Source of the DNA: Candidatus Eisenbergiella intestinipullorum
GTDB taxonomy: Bacteria > Bacillota > Clostridia > Lachnospirales > Lachnospiraceae
Length of the DNA: 58,599 bases
NCBI GenBank assembly: GCA_019119815.1
Contig: DWWH01000029.1
Span: 1 to 58,599 of the forward strand
Direction: 5' to 3'
The translations under genes and the position numbers were made by a program. Below, piece after piece: positions 43,108 to 51,467 of the stretch (its first letter is position 1; each line of letters begins with the position of its first letter). The notes below the pieces were generated by a model, which was not told the DNA's origin, made no database searches, and worked only from the letters and a program-made list of their open reading frames with translations.

Positions 43108-44118
43108 TTAGAGCAGATGAATGCCGTTTTTCTCCGCTTCCTCCGCGATGTGGGGAGGCCAGAGAGAGGACTGTACCTCTCCGATGTGCGCCTTCCGGAG
43201 GAAAAACATGCAGATACGGGACTGGCCGATGCCGCCGCCGATGGTGAAGGGAAGCTGCTCTTCGATCACCGCCTTCTGGAAGGGAAGCTGCGCCCGCTCC
43301 GGGCAGCCCGCTTTTTCCAGCTGCGAAAGCAGAGCGTCCTTATCCACCCGGATGCCCATGGAGGACAGCTCCAGCGCGATGTCCAGAACCGGATAATAGA
43401 CAACGATGTCCGCATTCAGGGACCAGTCGTCATAGTCCGGCGCGCGTCCGTCATGCCGCTGCCCGGATTCCAGAACATCCCCGATCTGCATGATGCAGAC
43501 GGCTCCCTTGGCCTTGGCGATGTAGTATTCCCGCTCCTTGGGAGTATAGTCCGGGAACATGTTTTCCAGCTCTTGTGTGGTGATGAAGAAAATATCGTGG
43601 GGAAGGATCTCTTCTATATAATCGTACTGGATGGACATGTATTTCTCCGTCTTGCGCAGCACCTTGTAAACGGTGCGCACCACATCCTTCAGCGTGTCCA
43701 GATTCCGATCCTGCCGGGAAATGATCTTTTCCCAGTCCCACTGGTCCACATAGATGGAATGAATATTGTCCGTGATCTCATCCCTGCGGATGGCGCTCAT
43801 GTCCGTGTACAGGCCTTCGCCTTCGCAGAAGCCGTACTTTTTCAGCGCATAGCGCTTCCATTTTGCCAGAGACTGGACCACCTGTGCCTCATACTCGTTC
43901 TGTTCCCGGATCCCGAAGGAAACGGGACGCTCCACGCCGTTCAGGTTGTCGTTCATGCCGGAGGCCGGATCCACGAAGAGCGGCGCGGATACGCGCAGCA
44001 GGTTCAGCCGTTCAGCCAGCAGCTTCTGAAAGAAATCCTTGACCGTCTTGATCCCCACCTGCGTATCGTGCAGGGACAGAGCGGAGCTGTAGTTTTTTGG
44101 AATGATCAAATGCTCCAT
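43108..44118 (-). CDS. asnA: Aspartate-ammonia ligase (asparagine synthetase A)
   Basis: AsnA makes asparagine from aspartate, ammonia and ATP, and is related to class II aspartyl-tRNA synthetases. The 336-residue protein has the expected length and motifs: SAPLFVDPASGMNDNLNG near the N-terminus, SIYVDQWDWEK, SGQRHDGRAPDYDDW and the C-terminal motif-3-like GGGIGQSRICMFFLRK. I chose ATG 44118 behind GAGGTG; in-frame upstream sequence is the leader. The leader contains two small hairpins but no recognisable T-box. Confidence 0.95.
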   Translation of the reverse strand: MEHLIIPKNYSSALSLHDTQVGIKTVKDFFQKLLAERLNLLRVSAPLFVDPASGMNDNLNGVERPVSFGIREQNEYEAQVVQSLAKWKRYALKKYGFCEGEGLYTDMSAIRRDEITDNIHSIYVDQWDWEKIISRQDRNLDTLKDVVRTVYKVLRKTEKYMSIQYDYIEEILPHDIFFITTQELENMFPDYTPKEREYYIAKAKGAVCIMQIGDVLESGQRHDGRAPDYDDWSLNADIVVYYPVLDIALELSSMGIRVDKDALLSQLEKAGCPERAQLPFQKAVIEEQLPFTIGGGIGQSRICMFFLRKAHIGEVQSSLWPPHIAEEAEKNGIHLL

Positions 44119-44212
44119 AGACACCTCATTTTCCTGCCGCAAAAAGCGGCAACTGTATTTTTGGGTAAGAAGACGGGCCGAAAGCCCGCCGTAAGACCTC
44201 AACTCCTCAATT

Positions 44213-44241
44213 ATATTAATCCACACCCGCCTTCGTGTCAA
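44213..44241 (-). promoter_or_regulatory. Promoter for asnA
   Basis: On the minus strand TTGACA (44241-44236), 17 bases, TAATAT (44218-44213). The leader of about 90 bases carries GGCGGGC-type and TTGCCGC/TGCGGCA hairpins close to the ribosome binding site. Confidence 0.65.
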
Positions 44242-44270
44242 TCACAGACCGGAGAAAAGGAAGGGGGCTT

Positions 44271-44413
44271 GTTACTGTTCAGCCAGGTCTGCGCATTCCC
44301 TGCGCAGACCGTATGAAAACAGACCGGCCGGAAGCATCCGGCCTGGCGCGAAGCGCCTGGAATGGCCGGATGCCGTTACAGCCACCTCTGCCGAAGGCTG
44401 AGCTGTCTGTAAC
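44271..44413 (+). repeat. Palindromic intergenic repeat, family A, copy 3
   Basis: About 143 bases matching 4059-4193 in order and orientation. Differences fall mainly in the last hairpin, where extra bases (CCACC and TCTG) lengthen the GTTACAG/CTGTAAC stem-loop. It fills the gap between the asnA promoter and the stop of the acyltransferase gene. Confidence 0.85.
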
Positions 44414-44419
44414 GGGGGC

Positions 44420-45241
44420 TTACAGGAGCCCGGCGATGCGGGCAAGCTGGAAGAGGGCCATCAGCGCGGGCTGGTGGAGCATATAGATGGGAAGGGTGTG
44501 CCTGCCGATGAATTCCAGCGGCGCGCACAGACGGCGGGTGAACAGCTCCGGCCATTTCCGGACGCCGCGCTTTCCCGAAAGGAGGCGGAAGGTAAAGAAG
44601 CCGCTCCAGAACAGGAAGATCCAGGGCAGGAGCGGAAAGTAATCCGTGGAAAAGAAGCCGGGCCATGGAAAGCCCAGGATCATCGGGAGGACGCCCTGAT
44701 ACAGGAGCTTTGGAAGGGCGCACAGGCGCAGGCTCTCAAAGCCGAGATAACCGGACGATACGTCTCTGGTGCAGAAAAAGAGAAGCAGACAGACGGCCAG
44801 TCCGGCAGAGGCCAGAAGACGGCAGAACAGAGGATAGAGCGGTATGGTGATCAGGACCGCCAGACCGAAAAAGCTCAAAACCCCCATGATGACCCGGGAC
44901 TGGGGCATGACGAGCAGGGTGACGGCGGTGATCACCAGGCCGCAGGCGCTCAGCAGCAGACCGCGTCGGATCCGGCGGCCGCCGTGAAAACGGCCCAGGC
45001 AGAAGCAGAAGCCGGACAGGAAGATGAAGAGCCAGCAGATGCTCTGCTGCCACAGATAGCCGGGAAGCCCCTGATAGCCGGGCAGATCCATCCCGTAAAG
45101 ATAGACCAGATCGTAGGCTGCATGGTAGGCGATCATGGAGAGCAGGTTGAGGCCGCGCAGCAGGTCCAGAGCGCGGAGCCGGAAGGAAGAAGCGCTGCAG
45201 GAATCCTCCTGCGGCATGACATATGCCGGATGGTGTTTCAT
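44420..45241 (-). CDS. Polytopic membrane protein, heparan-alpha-glucosaminide acetyltransferase-like (DUF1624)
   Basis: A 273-residue protein with seven or eight hydrophobic segments. The N-terminal RLRALDLLRGLNLLSMIAYH and C-terminal FIGRHTLPIYMLHQPALMAL are the marks of this acyltransferase group, with a conserved His in each. The substrate could be a sugar of a surface polymer. I chose ATG 45241, behind GGAG. It follows the YfhO and LTA-synthase-like genes on the same strand, so envelope modification is a reasonable guess. Confidence 0.8.
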   Translation of the reverse strand: MKHHPAYVMPQEDSCSASSFRLRALDLLRGLNLLSMIAYHAAYDLVYLYGMDLPGYQGLPGYLWQQSICWLFIFLSGFCFCLGRFHGGRRIRRGLLLSACGLVITAVTLLVMPQSRVIMGVLSFFGLAVLITIPLYPLFCRLLASAGLAVCLLLFFCTRDVSSGYLGFESLRLCALPKLLYQGVLPMILGFPWPGFFSTDYFPLLPWIFLFWSGFFTFRLLSGKRGVRKWPELFTRRLCAPLEFIGRHTLPIYMLHQPALMALFQLARIAGLL

Positions 45242-45352
45242 GGTGATCTCCGTTCCGGAGCGTGACAAGACTTCGGCTTGCCGTGGAAAGGACGTGCCGT
45301 CCGGAGCTGTCTGCGACGCTCCGGCGCAGACAGTCCCGCAGGGTACCGGCCT

Positions 45353-48124
45353 TCAGACGGCCGGCCCCGGTCCGGTTTCGGATCCGGCGGCTTCTTCCGG
45401 CCGGATCTGTGCTTCGGGCTGCTCCGCCCGGCGGCCCGGACGGCGGCGTTCCAGAAGGACGATCGTCAAAAAGACGGCGAGGCAGAACAGACTCACCAAG
45501 ATCCCGATGGTCAGTCCGGCCGGCCGGTAGCGCATCTCGATGGTGTGATCTCCCTCCGTCAGGGACAGGCTGATAAAGGTGTCGTCAAACAGGCCGGGCT
45601 GCACCTCTTTCCCGTCCACCAGGATTCTCCAGCCGGGCTCGTAGGCGACGCTGAGGATCAGCTCGCCCGCATGGGAGACGCTGATATGGCCGTTGATGCG
45701 GGTGGAGCTGTAGGAATCCACCGTCATGGTCTGCTCACTCAGGATGGAAATGACCTGATCCATCACATCAGGCTCCAGACGGAAGGCGGATGCGTTCAGG
45801 CGGCTGCTGTCTTCGGAGGTCAGAGAGATCACATCTCCTGCATCATGCCAGCCCAGATTGCAGATATAATGGTATTTCAGCTGAGAGAAGCTTTTGCTTC
45901 CCGCCTCGGATTCCATTTTCAGCGTATTGACGGCCGTATCTCCGATATAGGCATAATAGTGGCCGCTCACGTCGGCGCTGATGGTGGAAGCCCCATCATC
46001 CTCCTGCATGGCGCCCACGGCGGTGAACAGATTTCCCGAAATGCCCAGAGCCTGCACCATGCGGTTCTGGGTATCCAGAGGCGTCAGACCTTCGGAATCC
46101 AGGGCGCTCTCCAGCGTATCGGTACGGGTGTCATCAAGATTTCCCAGAAGTTCATCAAGCAAGGAAGCGTTCGCTTCGGAGCCGGAAGAGGAGACGCCCG
46201 ATGCCGAAAAGCCGTCGGAACACACCAGGAAGCCCAGAGGCAGGCTGTAGCGGCATTCGTACAGGTAGATGTCCCCCTCCTGATCGATCAGGGTATAAAG
46301 GGAAGGGTCCTCATCCGCGGAACGGGAGAACATATAACGCACGCCGAGAAGGGAGGAGGACAGGGGTGTCGCACCGTCGAAGCAGTAGAAAACCTTGCTG
46401 TCGCTCATGCCCATTTTGTCATAAAAATCCTGCACATGCCCGTTGGAGGTGGAGGAGAACAGGGATGCGGTGGGATAGCCCACCAGCGTGCCGTCATTTT
46501 TGGTGACGCGGCTGGTCTTCTCAAACCGGTAAAAATCCGTATCCCGCTCCCGCGTCCGTTCCGCCAGCGCCTGATAGCTGTCCAGGTTGTTCAGATAGCT
46601 GCTCCGGCTGGTGACGGAACAGCTTGTGACATAGGTGTTGACGGCAGCCTCCGCGGTTACGGTGATCAGGGTCAGCACGGCGAGCAGCCACAGACCGGAA
46701 CTTCCCGCGCCGGAGCGGACGGCTTTTTGTCCTTCCGGAACCGCAGCAGCAGGATCGCCGTCCCGCAGAACGGGCCGGGAAGATACGGGACGCAGAGTGC
46801 GGTAGAAGTAGAGGAACACGCCGTACAGGCAGAGGAACAGGGCCGTCAGGAGGAAGGTTTCCGTCCGGTACGCTTCCTCGTCCGCCATCAGCTTTTCAAA
46901 CAGGAGCACAAGTCCGAGAGAAAAGCAGAAGCAGCCGCCCAGCGCCTTTAAGGAGCAGCGTCGGATGGAAAGGAGCGCCTTCGCGCAGACGGTGAGCAGA
47001 AGGAAGATGTACAGAAAGGACTGCCGGCAGGGCAGGGAATCCGGATAATTCATGCCGTGCCAGATGAAATTCAGCATGTTCGCGGAAAAGCTCATGAGCA
47101 GGAAGGCGAGAAGGCCAAGATGCGCTACCTTCTCCCGCAGGGAGATCCTGGGATTTACCGCGTACAGAGGCACCAGCAGAAAGACCGCCACGCCGCAGTA
47201 GATGTTGGGCCAGTGATCCAGCCCCGTCTCCACGGCCACGTTCATGCTGTGCCTTGCGATCATGTCGAGGAAGGAAAAATAGAAGGTCAGGGTATCCGGA
47301 AAATCGAACTCGCTGAAGTCGGTCAGGTGCAGGGCCGCATATTCCGGAATGAGGAGCACGGCCGCCATTCCCCCCGCGAGCAGGGAAAAGAGGGCGAAAC
47401 GAAGAGCTGCGCGCACCATCTGCCGCAGGGACAGACGGGAGCAGACGAGCCGGAGCAGGAAAAACAGGACCAGAAAAATGCAGACCATGATGGAAATATA
47501 ATAATTGGTCAGGATGCACAGAGCCAGACTGATGCAGTAAAGCTTATATTTCCCCTCTTTTACCAGAGCCTCCAGCCCCAGAGCGATCAGAGGGAAGAGG
47601 AAAATGCAGTCCAGCCACATCACGTTCCAGTTATAGGCCGCAAGATAGCCGGAAAGGGCATAGAAAATCGCGAAGGGCACCAGAAGGAGGCTCTTCGTGC
47701 GAAAATGCCGGGTCAGATAAAAACAGAAGGTAAAGCCGCACAGACCGATTTTCAGGGCGACCAGCCAGGTCATGAATTCGATCAGATAAGCGTCCGGGAC
47801 CAGAACGACCAGCCAGTTGAAGGGGCTTGCCATATAGTAGCCGTACAGCGCGAGAAAATTGGAACCGATCCCCACATTCCAGGAATAGAAAAGACCTTCC
47901 CCATTTTTCAGCCGGTGCTGCATTTCCGAAAGGAAGGGAACGTACTGATGATACATGTCGGAGTGCATGAAGCTTTCGTCTCCGAAGGGATAAACCCCGT
48001 TGATGATGAAAATGCCGCACATGACGGCGAGGGGAATGAGAAAGGAGAGCAGGCAGGCCATATTCCGCCTGGCGGCTGCAGGCAGCTTCCGGAAGGAAAA
48101 ACGCTGCGGGAGTGTTGTGTTCAT
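45353..48124 (-). CDS. YfhO family membrane protein
   Basis: A 923-residue protein with about twelve N-terminal hydrophobic helices, then a large extracellular domain and a last helix near the C-terminus (TIGILVSLFCLAVFLTIVLL). NGVYPFGDESFMHSDMYHQY and GLFYSWNVGIGSNF are YfhO/GT-C glycosyltransferase signatures; the acidic residues there would bind lipid-linked sugar. In Gram-positives YfhO-type proteins glycosylate lipoteichoic acid. ATG 48124 follows GGAGGTATC. The neighbouring LTA-synthase-like gene agrees with that role. Confidence 0.9.
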   Translation of the reverse strand: MNTTLPQRFSFRKLPAAARRNMACLLSFLIPLAVMCGIFIINGVYPFGDESFMHSDMYHQYVPFLSEMQHRLKNGEGLFYSWNVGIGSNFLALYGYYMASPFNWLVVLVPDAYLIEFMTWLVALKIGLCGFTFCFYLTRHFRTKSLLLVPFAIFYALSGYLAAYNWNVMWLDCIFLFPLIALGLEALVKEGKYKLYCISLALCILTNYYISIMVCIFLVLFFLLRLVCSRLSLRQMVRAALRFALFSLLAGGMAAVLLIPEYAALHLTDFSEFDFPDTLTFYFSFLDMIARHSMNVAVETGLDHWPNIYCGVAVFLLVPLYAVNPRISLREKVAHLGLLAFLLMSFSANMLNFIWHGMNYPDSLPCRQSFLYIFLLLTVCAKALLSIRRCSLKALGGCFCFSLGLVLLFEKLMADEEAYRTETFLLTALFLCLYGVFLYFYRTLRPVSSRPVLRDGDPAAAVPEGQKAVRSGAGSSGLWLLAVLTLITVTAEAAVNTYVTSCSVTSRSSYLNNLDSYQALAERTRERDTDFYRFEKTSRVTKNDGTLVGYPTASLFSSTSNGHVQDFYDKMGMSDSKVFYCFDGATPLSSSLLGVRYMFSRSADEDPSLYTLIDQEGDIYLYECRYSLPLGFLVCSDGFSASGVSSSGSEANASLLDELLGNLDDTRTDTLESALDSEGLTPLDTQNRMVQALGISGNLFTAVGAMQEDDGASTISADVSGHYYAYIGDTAVNTLKMESEAGSKSFSQLKYHYICNLGWHDAGDVISLTSEDSSRLNASAFRLEPDVMDQVISILSEQTMTVDSYSSTRINGHISVSHAGELILSVAYEPGWRILVDGKEVQPGLFDDTFISLSLTEGDHTIEMRYRPAGLTIGILVSLFCLAVFLTIVLLERRRPGRRAEQPEAQIRPEEAAGSETGPGPAV

Positions 48125-48191
48125 GAGTAAGATACCTCCGAAAGAAGGCTGCGGGTCCGCCATACGGACGAAGAGCGCAGCCCGCAGAAAA

Positions 48192-48230
48192 CAGCCGCGC
48201 GTCGGCTGCCTTTACGGGCAGCGCGGCGGC
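48192..48230 (-). terminator. Hairpin between the LTA-synthase-like and yfhO genes
   Basis: On the minus strand GCCGCCGCGCTGCC pairs imperfectly with GGCAGCCGACGCGCGGC and ends in TGTTTT. It would partly separate the two genes. Confidence 0.5.
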
Positions 48231-48236
48231 CTGTGT

Positions 48237-50042
48237 TCAGTCAGCAGATGCGTCAAAAAGCCGGTAATACTGGTAGCCCTTATAATCAGAAAGAAGCTCC
48301 GCCTGGTCGTCGGCATTGGTGAAGGTTCCGTCGGAAAGCGTCACATGGTTGGCACTGATTACGGGAACCGTCCCGGAAAATCCGGAAAGCCAGGTGAAAT
48401 ATCCGTCCATGGGAATGCCGGCGGTCTCCAGAGTCTTTGCGGCCAGATAGTTGGCGCTGGTCTCAACGCCGGTCTGCTCCTCAATGTCGAAATTCGCCCA
48501 GATGAAGAAGGGAACCTTATAGCGGTCCGCTTCCTCCTGTGCGGTCAGGGAGGAGCTGCTCTTCTGATTCATTTTCAGAATCGGCTCGATCACGGAATTG
48601 GTGGTCTGATGGTCGCCGAAAAAGACGATGACGGTATCCTCGTCCTGTTCCTCAAAATAGGAGATGAGCTCTTTTAAGGCTGCATCGCTCAGGCTGAGAA
48701 GGGAAAGATAATTGTTCAGCGTCTGGGTGCCGTCCTGTACCTTGATCTGCGGATCAAAATTGTCGAAGCTTTCCGTATAGGAAGAGTGGTTCTGCATGGT
48801 CACATTGAACAGAAACAGGGGACCGTCCCCTTTCTGCTCATAGATCTCGATGAGCTTTTCAAAATCGGACTGGTCGCTTACATAATCGCGGACTTTGACC
48901 ACATCGGTAAAATCCGGGAGAAAATGCATTTCCGAAAAACCGATTGCCGGATATACCGTGTCCCGGTCCCAGCCGGAAGCGTTGTAGGGATGCACCGCCA
49001 CCGTCCGGTAGCCAAGAGAGGAAAGATGCGAGGCCAGGGAAGGCGTCCCTTCTTCCACATACTGCTGATAAGGGATGCTCCCCTGCGGCAGGAAGGCCAT
49101 GGTGTTCCCCGTCAGATATTCAAATTCCGTGTTGGCCGTATTGCCGCCCAGAACAGATACGTTCAGCCAGCCGGAGACGGTATTTTCGGCCCCGTTCATC
49201 ATGCTGTGGACGAAGGGCATGTAATCCTGGTTTACGGAAAAATCGCCCAGGATCGCCGGGTCGGAAAAGGCTTCGTCCATGATCACGATGAGATTGGGAA
49301 GCTGCTTCTTTTCAACGGAGCCGGCATCTGCCAGGACCGGTTCGCTCAGGGCCTTTTCCTCCAGCGCGGCCAGCTCCTGCGCTGCTTCCTCTGCGTCGTA
49401 GCCTGCGGGCTTATCCACGGACAGATACCGTAGCTCCATGACGAAGGCCAGGGCCGTTCCGTTTTTGTAGCTGATGGTGGTGGGCGTAAAAAGCTTGTTG
49501 TACAGCCGCAGCTTCTGTTCCACGATCTCATCGGAGTGGAACATCAGGCCGAAGACGCCCAGCAGGACGACCAGAGACGCCGCCAGAGGGAGCCGCAGCC
49601 GCCAGGTCCCCTTTTTCAGGGTGAAGCGGCAGAAAAATTCCAGGATCAGCAGCAGGAGAAAGCTCAGCACCACAAGAAGGGCCTGTCGGTCCAGCGTATA
49701 CGCATAATTACCCGCCACGCTCGCCGCCGTTCCGATGGAAAGCAGGTCCCAGGGCTGGATCGGAACGGAGCGGAAATCCAGGACAAAATAATTGACGAGC
49801 CCGTAGAGGCCAAAAAACAGAGTTTCCGTCATCAGAGCCACGTGAAGCCTGCCGAAGGCGGCAAACAGCAGCAGCGCAAGAAGCTCAAACAGGATCAGAT
49901 TCAGAACCTGCGGCGTCGTTTTCATGGTTTCAAACGGATTGTGGGTGTACCACTCCAGCAGGTAAAAGGTAGCGGGGGGAGCAAGAAACAGCATGATCAG
50001 GCTGAGACGGCTCTCCCGGATCTTTTGTGTCAGTTTTTTCAT
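48237..50042 (-). CDS. LTA synthase family (sulfatase-fold) membrane protein
   Basis: A 601-residue protein with five N-terminal helices and an extracellular alkaline-phosphatase/sulfatase domain. Metal-site motifs are present: NLIVIMDEAFSDPAI, GNTANTEFEYLTG (the catalytic Thr should lie here), MQNHSSY and FFGDHQTT. It belongs to the glycerol-phosphate or phosphoethanolamine transferases that use phospholipid donors. I chose ATG 50042; GAGGAGG lies 15 bases upstream, a long spacing, and an in-frame TTG at 50066 overlaps it. It heads the minus-strand envelope cluster and has a consensus promoter. Confidence 0.9.
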   Translation of the reverse strand: MKKLTQKIRESRLSLIMLFLAPPATFYLLEWYTHNPFETMKTTPQVLNLILFELLALLLFAAFGRLHVALMTETLFFGLYGLVNYFVLDFRSVPIQPWDLLSIGTAASVAGNYAYTLDRQALLVVLSFLLLLILEFFCRFTLKKGTWRLRLPLAASLVVLLGVFGLMFHSDEIVEQKLRLYNKLFTPTTISYKNGTALAFVMELRYLSVDKPAGYDAEEAAQELAALEEKALSEPVLADAGSVEKKQLPNLIVIMDEAFSDPAILGDFSVNQDYMPFVHSMMNGAENTVSGWLNVSVLGGNTANTEFEYLTGNTMAFLPQGSIPYQQYVEEGTPSLASHLSSLGYRTVAVHPYNASGWDRDTVYPAIGFSEMHFLPDFTDVVKVRDYVSDQSDFEKLIEIYEQKGDGPLFLFNVTMQNHSSYTESFDNFDPQIKVQDGTQTLNNYLSLLSLSDAALKELISYFEEQDEDTVIVFFGDHQTTNSVIEPILKMNQKSSSSLTAQEEADRYKVPFFIWANFDIEEQTGVETSANYLAAKTLETAGIPMDGYFTWLSGFSGTVPVISANHVTLSDGTFTNADDQAELLSDYKGYQYYRLFDASAD

Positions 50043-50117
50043 AATAATTCCAAGAATCCTCCTCAAAATTCATGTTCCGGCCCGCTTTTGGGCAGAATAA
50101 GCCATGATTTCTGTTAC

Positions 50118-50146
50118 ATTCTAGTCAGGAGGGCCCGATCTGTCAA
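50118..50146 (-). promoter_or_regulatory. Promoter for the LTA-synthase-like gene
   Basis: On the minus strand TTGACA (50146-50141), 17 bases, TAGAAT (50123-50118). Confidence 0.8.
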
Positions 50147-50186
50147 GTAAGGCCACAAAGATTTCATACTTTGCCGCAGTTTTTTG

Positions 50187-50195
50187 TGCTATAGT
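50187..50195 (+). promoter_or_regulatory. Extended -10 promoter for the GNAT gene
   Basis: TGC followed by TATAGT (50190-50195) is an extended -10 element; the -35 region is weak. The transcript would begin just ahead of the family B repeat and carry it as its 5' leader. Confidence 0.5.
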
Positions 50196-50220
50196 AAAAT
50201 TTGGAATAGAGGCCGGATCC

Positions 50221-50350
50221 CGCGATCACAGCGCCGGACCGGAGGTTCCGGCGCGAGAGCCTCAGCAACGTTTCGGCAGGAAGGTAAGATGGAACAATGC
50301 GCCCGATAGCGCATTGTTCCATCGGGATTTGCGACGCTTCGGCATGGAGG
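50221..50350 (+). repeat. Multi-hairpin repeat, family B, copy 2 (rearranged order)
   Basis: Begins CGCGATCACAG, then hairpin 3 (GCGCCGGA/TCCGGCGC, 50231-50238/50247-50254), CCTCAGCAACGTTTCGGCA, hairpin 1 (a perfect 15-bp stem 50288-50302/50309-50323, loop CCGATA), then GACGCTTCGGCATGGAGGG. Hairpin 2 is missing. The stems differ from copy 1 but keep pairing. The final GGAGGG is the ribosome binding site of the gene at 50356. Confidence 0.82.
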
Positions 50351-50355
50351 GAAGA

Positions 50356-51228
50356 ATGAAAATTCCGGAAAAGATTTGGAATAGGGTAAAGGAGCAGCTG
50401 AATGCGGACTGCGGGATCAGCCGGGCCGCGGCAGAAGAAAGCGGAAGGCAGAGCAAAAAAACGATCCTTCAGAGCTGTCCCGGGCTTCCGGAAAAGGGAC
50501 ATCTGACGGATGCGGCCTACGGAGAACTCATCCGGGAATGCCTGGCAAAGAAAACGGGAACGGCGCCGAGAGTATATGAAGGGACCGACCTGTTTTTCCG
50601 CGGGATCGTATTTTCAGGACAGGCGAGGATCCTGGCAGCGGAGGAGATCTTTGACTGGTGCGCGCGGGAGTATGGAGGCATGAAGCATCCGGAATGGCTC
50701 TGTCAGTTCGGAAGTCTGCGCCGCCTGGACAGGGAACTGATCAGACATGGCCGAAAGATCGAGGACGTGCGCCTGAATTTCCTTCCCGGAGAAAGTGGGA
50801 TGCAGGAGCACAGCGCGCAGACAGCCTCTCAAAAAGAGGGACCGGTTCCCTTTGACGTGCGCCTCCTGGAGGCCGGGGAGCTGTCCGGAAGCCGGCAGTT
50901 TTCCGCTTTCCGCCACGCGGTATGCGGTTCCGGGCTCACGCCGGACGTGCTGGCGGCCGCAGCGGTTCAGGATGGGCGGATCGTGGGCATGGCAGGAGCA
51001 ACGCAGGACTGTGAAGCGCTGTGGCAGATCGGCGTGGAGGTGGACGAGGCCCGGAGGGGAAAGGGAATGGCCCGGATCCTGGTTTCTTTCTTAAAGGAAG
51101 AGATCCTGCGGAGGGGAAAGATTCCCTTTTACGCCACCTCACAGTCTCATATCGTTTCCATGAATACCGCGCTTGGAGCCGGATTTCTGCCTGCATGGAC
51201 GGAAATCTATGTTTCTGCCGGGAGATGA
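50356..51228 (+). CDS. GNAT family N-acetyltransferase
   Basis: The 290-residue protein ends in a GNAT domain (about residues 170-285) with the acetyl-CoA motif VDEARRGKGMARILVSFLKE and a following ATSQSHIVSMNTALGAGF segment typical of the family. The N-terminal half is helical and specific to this protein (KNRVKEQ-like and YGELIRECLAKKTGT regions), perhaps a substrate-recognition part. The acceptor is unknown. The start lies six bases after the GGAGGG of a family B repeat; an in-frame TTG inside the repeat hairpin is rejected. Confidence 0.82.
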   Translation: MKIPEKIWNRVKEQLNADCGISRAAAEESGRQSKKTILQSCPGLPEKGHLTDAAYGELIRECLAKKTGTAPRVYEGTDLFFRGIVFSGQARILAAEEIFDWCAREYGGMKHPEWLCQFGSLRRLDRELIRHGRKIEDVRLNFLPGESGMQEHSAQTASQKEGPVPFDVRLLEAGELSGSRQFSAFRHAVCGSGLTPDVLAAAAVQDGRIVGMAGATQDCEALWQIGVEVDEARRGKGMARILVSFLKEEILRRGKIPFYATSQSHIVSMNTALGAGFLPAWTEIYVSAGR

Positions 51229-51410
51229 ACGGGCCGGATCCCGGCAAAGCCGCCGTCTCTGTGCGCCGGTCAGCGGGGGAGCGTCCGTTTCACGAGCTGC
51301 AGTGTGAAGCAGCGGAGAGCGCGAAGCGCCGCTTCACAAATGGCGCGGAGTGCACCGGCAGCGGCCCCGCGGGAAAAGGCGGAGAATTTTGTTACGGCAG
51401 GGAAAAAATA

Positions 51411-51419
51411 TGGTATAAT
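51411..51419 (+). promoter_or_regulatory. Extended -10 promoter for the MORN-like gene
   Basis: TGG followed by TATAAT (51414-51419), 49 bases before the ATG. The -35 region (around TTACGG) is weak, as is common for extended -10 promoters. Confidence 0.6.
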
Positions 51420-51467
51420 CTTATTGTTTGACGCGGAAAAACAGAACGGATTTTCAGAGAGGCGGAT

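Noticed and set aside
44119..44235. T-box riboswitch in the asnA leader
   Set aside because: The leader is only about 90 bases, and I see no T-box sequence (TGG near a terminator) or specifier loop, only two short hairpins.
45278..46951. 557-codon plus-strand frame
   Set aside because: It is the shadow of the yfhO gene on the other strand; no ribosome binding site or recognisable domain.
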